The translations under genes and the position numbers were made by a program. From Rikenellaceae bacterium DTU001 (GTDB lineage Bacteria; Bacteroidota; Bacteroidia; Bacteroidales; DTU049), in assembly GCA_001512885.1 (NCBI GenBank), contig LFSZ01000074.1, positions 1-47,407 of the forward strand: 47,407 bases of DNA. The letters are read 5' to 3'. Each line of letters begins with the position of its first letter. Within the stretch, counting starts at the first letter, position 1. Below the pieces are notes generated by a model. That model was not told the origin of the DNA, made no database searches, and saw only the letters and a program-made list of their open reading frames with translations. Positions 44,514-47,407 of the stretch are shown here, one piece after another.

Positions 44514-45125
44514 TTAAAACTGTGGGATAATATTTAGATAAAAATCAATTAGTTCCCATTGTTCTTGAGTTTTATTAATATCTTTTCTAATTAAACCGAT
44601 TTTTTTAACATAATAATATCTTTCGTAATCTGACGTATCAGTATATGTTTTAATATATTTAAATACTTTTATATTATTGTAGCAACGTTGACCAACATCT
44701 AAAGAATCTAGATTTTTTTCATAAATTAAATTATTATAATTATAGCCTCTTGGCTTCATACTAAAAAACTTAGGTCCATTACCATATTGGTTTAAAACAC
44801 AAGTTTGATAATCTAGATAATATTCAGCGGTTCCCATGTATAACATATTAGCTTTTTTACGAGTAGAATATATAAATTGGGAGAAATATTCATATTCGAA
44901 ATCTTTTTCTGTAGATTCGTAAGTACCCATCTCGCCCCCTATAACCCTTAGAGTATCTTTCTCATTTGACAAAGAATCCATATATATCCAAAAAGTACCT
45001 ATGGGAAAATAAGTATAATCTTTTATTTCTTGATCTAATGGATAGAGGACTTTTTCTTCTTCACAGCTTATCATAATCAAAACTGTAAAAACTATTATAA
45101 AACTAACCAATATATTTCTTTTCAT
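44514..45125 (-). CDS. Predicted lipoprotein of unknown function
   Basis: The 203-residue protein has a lipoprotein signal MKRNILVSFIIVFTVLIMISC with lipidated Cys21, followed by acidic residues (EEEK), which in Bacteroidetes can favour surface export. The mature part is rich in Tyr and acidic residues, and contains YFPIGTFWIYMDS, a pattern seen in small beta-sheet lipoproteins of the phylum. I recognise no family. It is a single gene between tryptophanase and the nucleotide-sugar dehydrogenase. Confidence 0.7.
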   Translation of the reverse strand: MKRNILVSFIIVFTVLIMISCEEEKVLYPLDQEIKDYTYFPIGTFWIYMDSLSNEKDTLRVIGGEMGTYESTEKDFEYEYFSQFIYSTRKKANMLYMGTAEYYLDYQTCVLNQYGNGPKFFSMKPRGYNYNNLIYEKNLDSLDVGQRCYNNIKVFKYIKTYTDTSDYERYYYVKKIGLIRKDINKTQEQWELIDFYLNIIPQF

Positions 45126-45138
45126 AATTTATTTTTTT

Positions 45139-45146
45139 CAAAATTA
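45139..45146 (-). promoter_or_regulatory. -7 promoter box for the lipoprotein gene
   Basis: TAATTTTG on the minus strand ends 13 bases before the start codon at 45125. Confidence 0.6.
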
Positions 45147-45194
45147 AATAAAAAATTTAATTAAACATAATTTTAAAAATTTTTAGAAATTTTT

Positions 45195-46493
45195 TCACAG
45201 AGTCCAATATTTGAACTTATTAATTTTGCCTCTTAATATTCCCTTTATATCTACTACTATACCTTTACCATCATTACGTAGCAATTGCGTTAAATCATCT
45301 TCAGTCAATTTCTCATAATTTTTATGTTTTACTGCTAATATTACAGCATCATAATTATTACCAGGTATATCTTTTAGTTGATAGCCATATTCTTTGTAAA
45401 ATTCTTTAGCATCAGCCATATAATCTACAGCATCTACATTAATGCCATAAGTTTTTAGTTCAGATATCATATCTATGATGCGTGTATTACGAATATCTGA
45501 TACATTTTCTTTGAAAGTAACGCCTAGTACCAAGACATTAGTTTCTAAAATATTTTTACCAGTAGCTATCAACATTTTAGCAGTTTGCTCAGCTACATAA
45601 TATCCCATAGCATCATTTACCCTTCTGCCAGGCATTATCACTTGTGAGAGATAGTGATATTCATAAGCTTTATGCAACAAATAATAAGGATCTACACCGA
45701 TACAGTGTCCACCTACAAGTCCTGGTTCAAATTTCAGAAAATTCCATTTAGTACTTGCTGCCTCTAATACATCATAGGTATTAATATTCATTTTATTAAA
45801 AATGATTGACAATTCATTCATTAGAGCTATATTTATATCTCTTTGAGTATTTTCGATAATTTTAGCAGCTTCGGCTACTTTGATTGTAGGAGCTTGATGT
45901 ATACCAGCTTCTACTACCCAACTGTAAATGGTAGTGATCTGTTCTAAACTTTCTTTATCGCATGCAGATACGACCTTTATAGTATTAGATAAAGTATGAT
46001 TTGGATCACCAGGATTAATTCTCTCAGGCGAATATCCATATTTGAAATCTATCCCTGCTCTTAAACCACTGATATTTTCTATTACAGGAATACAATCTTC
46101 TTCAGTAGCACCTGGATATACTGTAGATTCATAAACTACATAATCACCTTTTTTGATTACTTTACCAATAGTTTCACTAGCTTTAATAAGTAGACTAAGA
46201 TCTGGAAAATTATGTTTATCTACTGGTGTAGGCACAGTAATAATATAAAAAGATGCATTATGTAAATCTTCATAATTATTAGTAAAGTCTATATCACAAT
46301 TATCAAATGCTTCAGATGGCAGTTCATTGCTTGGATCTACATGTTTTTTTAATAATTCTACTCTATCTGGCTTGATGTCATAGCCAATAACATGTACACA
46401 TTTAGCAAAAGCTAAAGCAATAGGTAATCCAACATAACCTAAACCTATAACCCCTAATGATTCTCGTTTAGATTTTAATTCTTCTGAAATCAT
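45195..46493 (-). CDS. UDP-N-acetylhexosamine 6-dehydrogenase (WbpO/TviB-like)
   Basis: This cytoplasmic NAD-dependent enzyme oxidises C6 of a UDP-HexNAc to the uronic acid. The Rossmann motif VIGLGYVGLP is at 15-24. The sequence follows the WbpO/TviB branch (YIITVPTPVDKHNFPDL, VVYESTVYPGATEEDCIPV). The catalytic nucleophile is Cys264 in GGHCIGVDPYYL, and the C-terminal domain carries VLGVTFKENVSDIRNTR. At 432 residues it is full length. Its ATG overlaps the stop of the upstream oxidoreductase by 4 bases. Whether the substrate is UDP-GlcNAc or UDP-GalNAc is open. Confidence 0.93.
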   Translation of the reverse strand: MISEELKSKRESLGVIGLGYVGLPIALAFAKCVHVIGYDIKPDRVELLKKHVDPSNELPSEAFDNCDIDFTNNYEDLHNASFYIITVPTPVDKHNFPDLSLLIKASETIGKVIKKGDYVVYESTVYPGATEEDCIPVIENISGLRAGIDFKYGYSPERINPGDPNHTLSNTIKVVSACDKESLEQITTIYSWVVEAGIHQAPTIKVAEAAKIIENTQRDINIALMNELSIIFNKMNINTYDVLEAASTKWNFLKFEPGLVGGHCIGVDPYYLLHKAYEYHYLSQVIMPGRRVNDAMGYYVAEQTAKMLIATGKNILETNVLVLGVTFKENVSDIRNTRIIDMISELKTYGINVDAVDYMADAKEFYKEYGYQLKDIPGNNYDAVILAVKHKNYEKLTEDDLTQLLRNDGKGIVVDIKGILRGKINKFKYWTL

Positions 46494-47407
46494 AATTCTT
46501 TAATTATTTGATTTGCAATAGGGTGGAGATCGCCATGTTTAGCATTTGGTGTACTATTGCGTATAAAATGTGCTAATTCTATCGATGCCCGAGCATCCTC
46601 GAGAGTAAAACCTTTACCAGTTAAAATTTCTTTATAACTCTCGGTATGAAGCTCAGTAAATCCTTCAGAAAACTCAAATTCTTCATTATTTAATAAAATA
46701 GACCGATAAGTTCTTTTTCCTTTATTAATAGCTTGTTCGGGTAAATCTGATGCGTTAATGGAAAGAAACCATCTAACGCGCGCTTTTTCTAATTCTAGAT
46801 ATCCAGCAGCTCTATCGCGCGTATGAAAATGTACATAAGAATCTTTTACACTACCAAAAATCCATAATAACATATCAAAAAAATGAATACCAATATTAGT
46901 AGCTATACCACCTGATTTTTGGATATCACCCTTCCATGAATAAAAATACCACTTGCCACGAGAAGTTATATACGTAAGATCTACATCTACTTTGCGTTTA
47001 TCAACTGAAGTTTCTATTTGTTTTTTTAATTCCTTGATCTTGTCATGTAATCGTAATTGAAGAATGGTATTAATTTTATACCCAGTTTCTTTTTCAATTA
47101 TTTGCAAAGCATCAATGTTCCAGGGATTGAGGACAAGGGGTTTTTCACAAATAGCATTAGCTTGATTTCTAAGTGCTAATCTTATATGAGCATCATGTAA
47201 ATAATTAGGAGAACAGATGCTAACATAATGAATTTTTTCTTTCTCTCCTTGTCGACGAAGTTTATCCAAATGCCTATCAAAGCGTTCGGGTTCTTTGAAA
47301 TAATCAGCTTCGGGCGCAAACGAATCAATAATACCTATCCCATCATAAGGATCTAAAACTGCTGTTAATAAGTTGCCAGTATCTTTAATAGCTTTCATAT
47401 GTCTAGG
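46490..47407 (-). CDS. Gfo/Idh/MocA oxidoreductase, WbpB-like (5' end outside window)
   Basis: The frame stays open to the window edge: before the first visible ATG (47398) the codons read Pro-Arg-His, matching the GAAGYIAPRH-M start of WbpB-type enzymes. The true start, with the Rossmann glycine motif, is therefore missing. The visible part has CEKPLVLN (EKP motif, nicotinamide site) and the conserved GGIATNIGIHFFDMLLW. WbpB oxidises C3 of UDP-GlcNAcA on the way to diacetamido-uronic acid sugars of O-antigens. The 4-base overlap with the C6 dehydrogenase supports that pathway; the aminotransferase and acetyltransferase would lie beyond the window. Confidence 0.88.
   Translation of the reverse strand, partial: PRHMKAIKDTGNLLTAVLDPYDGIGIIDSFAPEADYFKEPERFDRHLDKLRRQGEKEKIHYVSICSPNYLHDAHIRLALRNQANAICEKPLVLNPWNIDALQIIEKETGYKINTILQLRLHDKIKELKKQIETSVDKRKVDVDLTYITSRGKWYFYSWKGDIQKSGGIATNIGIHFFDMLLWIFGSVKDSYVHFHTRDRAAGYLELEKARVRWFLSINASDLPEQAINKGKRTYRSILLNNEEFEFSEGFTELHTESYKEILTGKGFTLEDARASIELAHFIRNSTPNAKHGDLHPIANQIIKEL

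Noticed and set aside
1-47407. CRISPR arrays, prophage, restriction or toxin-antitoxin modules
   Set aside because: I saw no regularly spaced direct repeats, no Cas, phage structural, methyltransferase-endonuclease or toxin-antitoxin signatures anywhere in the window.

Overview
The window is strongly AT-rich (by eye about 30% GC) and comes from a Bacteroidetes bacterium, probably Bacteroidales or a close relative. The evidence is: two type IX secretion sorting signals (a CHU_C-type domain at 20450-20848 and a type A C-terminal domain at the end of 27966-29738), a TonB-dependent receptor paired with a BtuG-like lipoprotein under a cobalamin riboswitch, a fused SecDF, many short secreted proteins and lipoproteins, and the Bacteroidetes -7 promoter box TAnnTTTG in front of most transcription units. 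Assignment below phylum level is inference.

Layout. 1-325: tail of an IS1595-family transposase cut by the window edge. 634-2195: tRNA-Pro, tRNA-Thr and an NSS-type sodium symporter. 2444-6161: minus-strand envelope genes (C-terminal processing protease, OmpA-like protein, small membrane protein with a calcium-loop-like motif). 6315-8828: hydroxyacid dehydrogenase and MeaB. 9568-12030: operator-like palindromes, an SSB-like gene, efp and an LpxD-like acyltransferase. 12116-15353: minus-strand vitamin B12 uptake locus (promoter, riboswitch, BtuB-like receptor, BtuG-like lipoprotein). 15623-16747: the only full-length IS copy. 16872-19460: mutS. 19554-25842: minus-strand secDF, omega-amidase, nadC, an orphan CHU_C domain protein and a ComEA-like helix-hairpin-helix protein. 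25930-26297: tmRNA. 26948-29738: two overlapping secreted-protein genes. 29964-32336: trmH-MFS-HAD operon. 32343-35016: PP-loop ATPase, an IS remnant, a YciB-like/Nudix fusion and tRNA-Gly. 35095-37295: DmeF-like metal exporter and a GT4 glycosyltransferase. 37402-40826: rdgB, ruvB, tadA and a second OmpA protein. 41031-41392: an internally deleted IS derivative. 41407-47407: O-antigen ligase-like protein, terminator, tRNA-Leu and tRNA-Gly, tryptophanase, a lipoprotein, and a nucleotide-sugar dehydrogenase/oxidoreductase pair running off the right edge.

Most genes are housekeeping or envelope functions. B12 import and MeaB, the chaperone of a B12 enzyme, lie within 8 kb of each other. Surface polysaccharide synthesis (GT4, ligase, WbpO/WbpB-like pair) clusters in the right third. 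I found no CRISPR array, phage, restriction system or recognisable defence island. The least explained items are the nested palindromes before the SSB-like gene, the secreted beta-helix/three-repeat protein pair, the membrane-Nudix fusion read out from a tRNA, and the graded decay series of one IS family.
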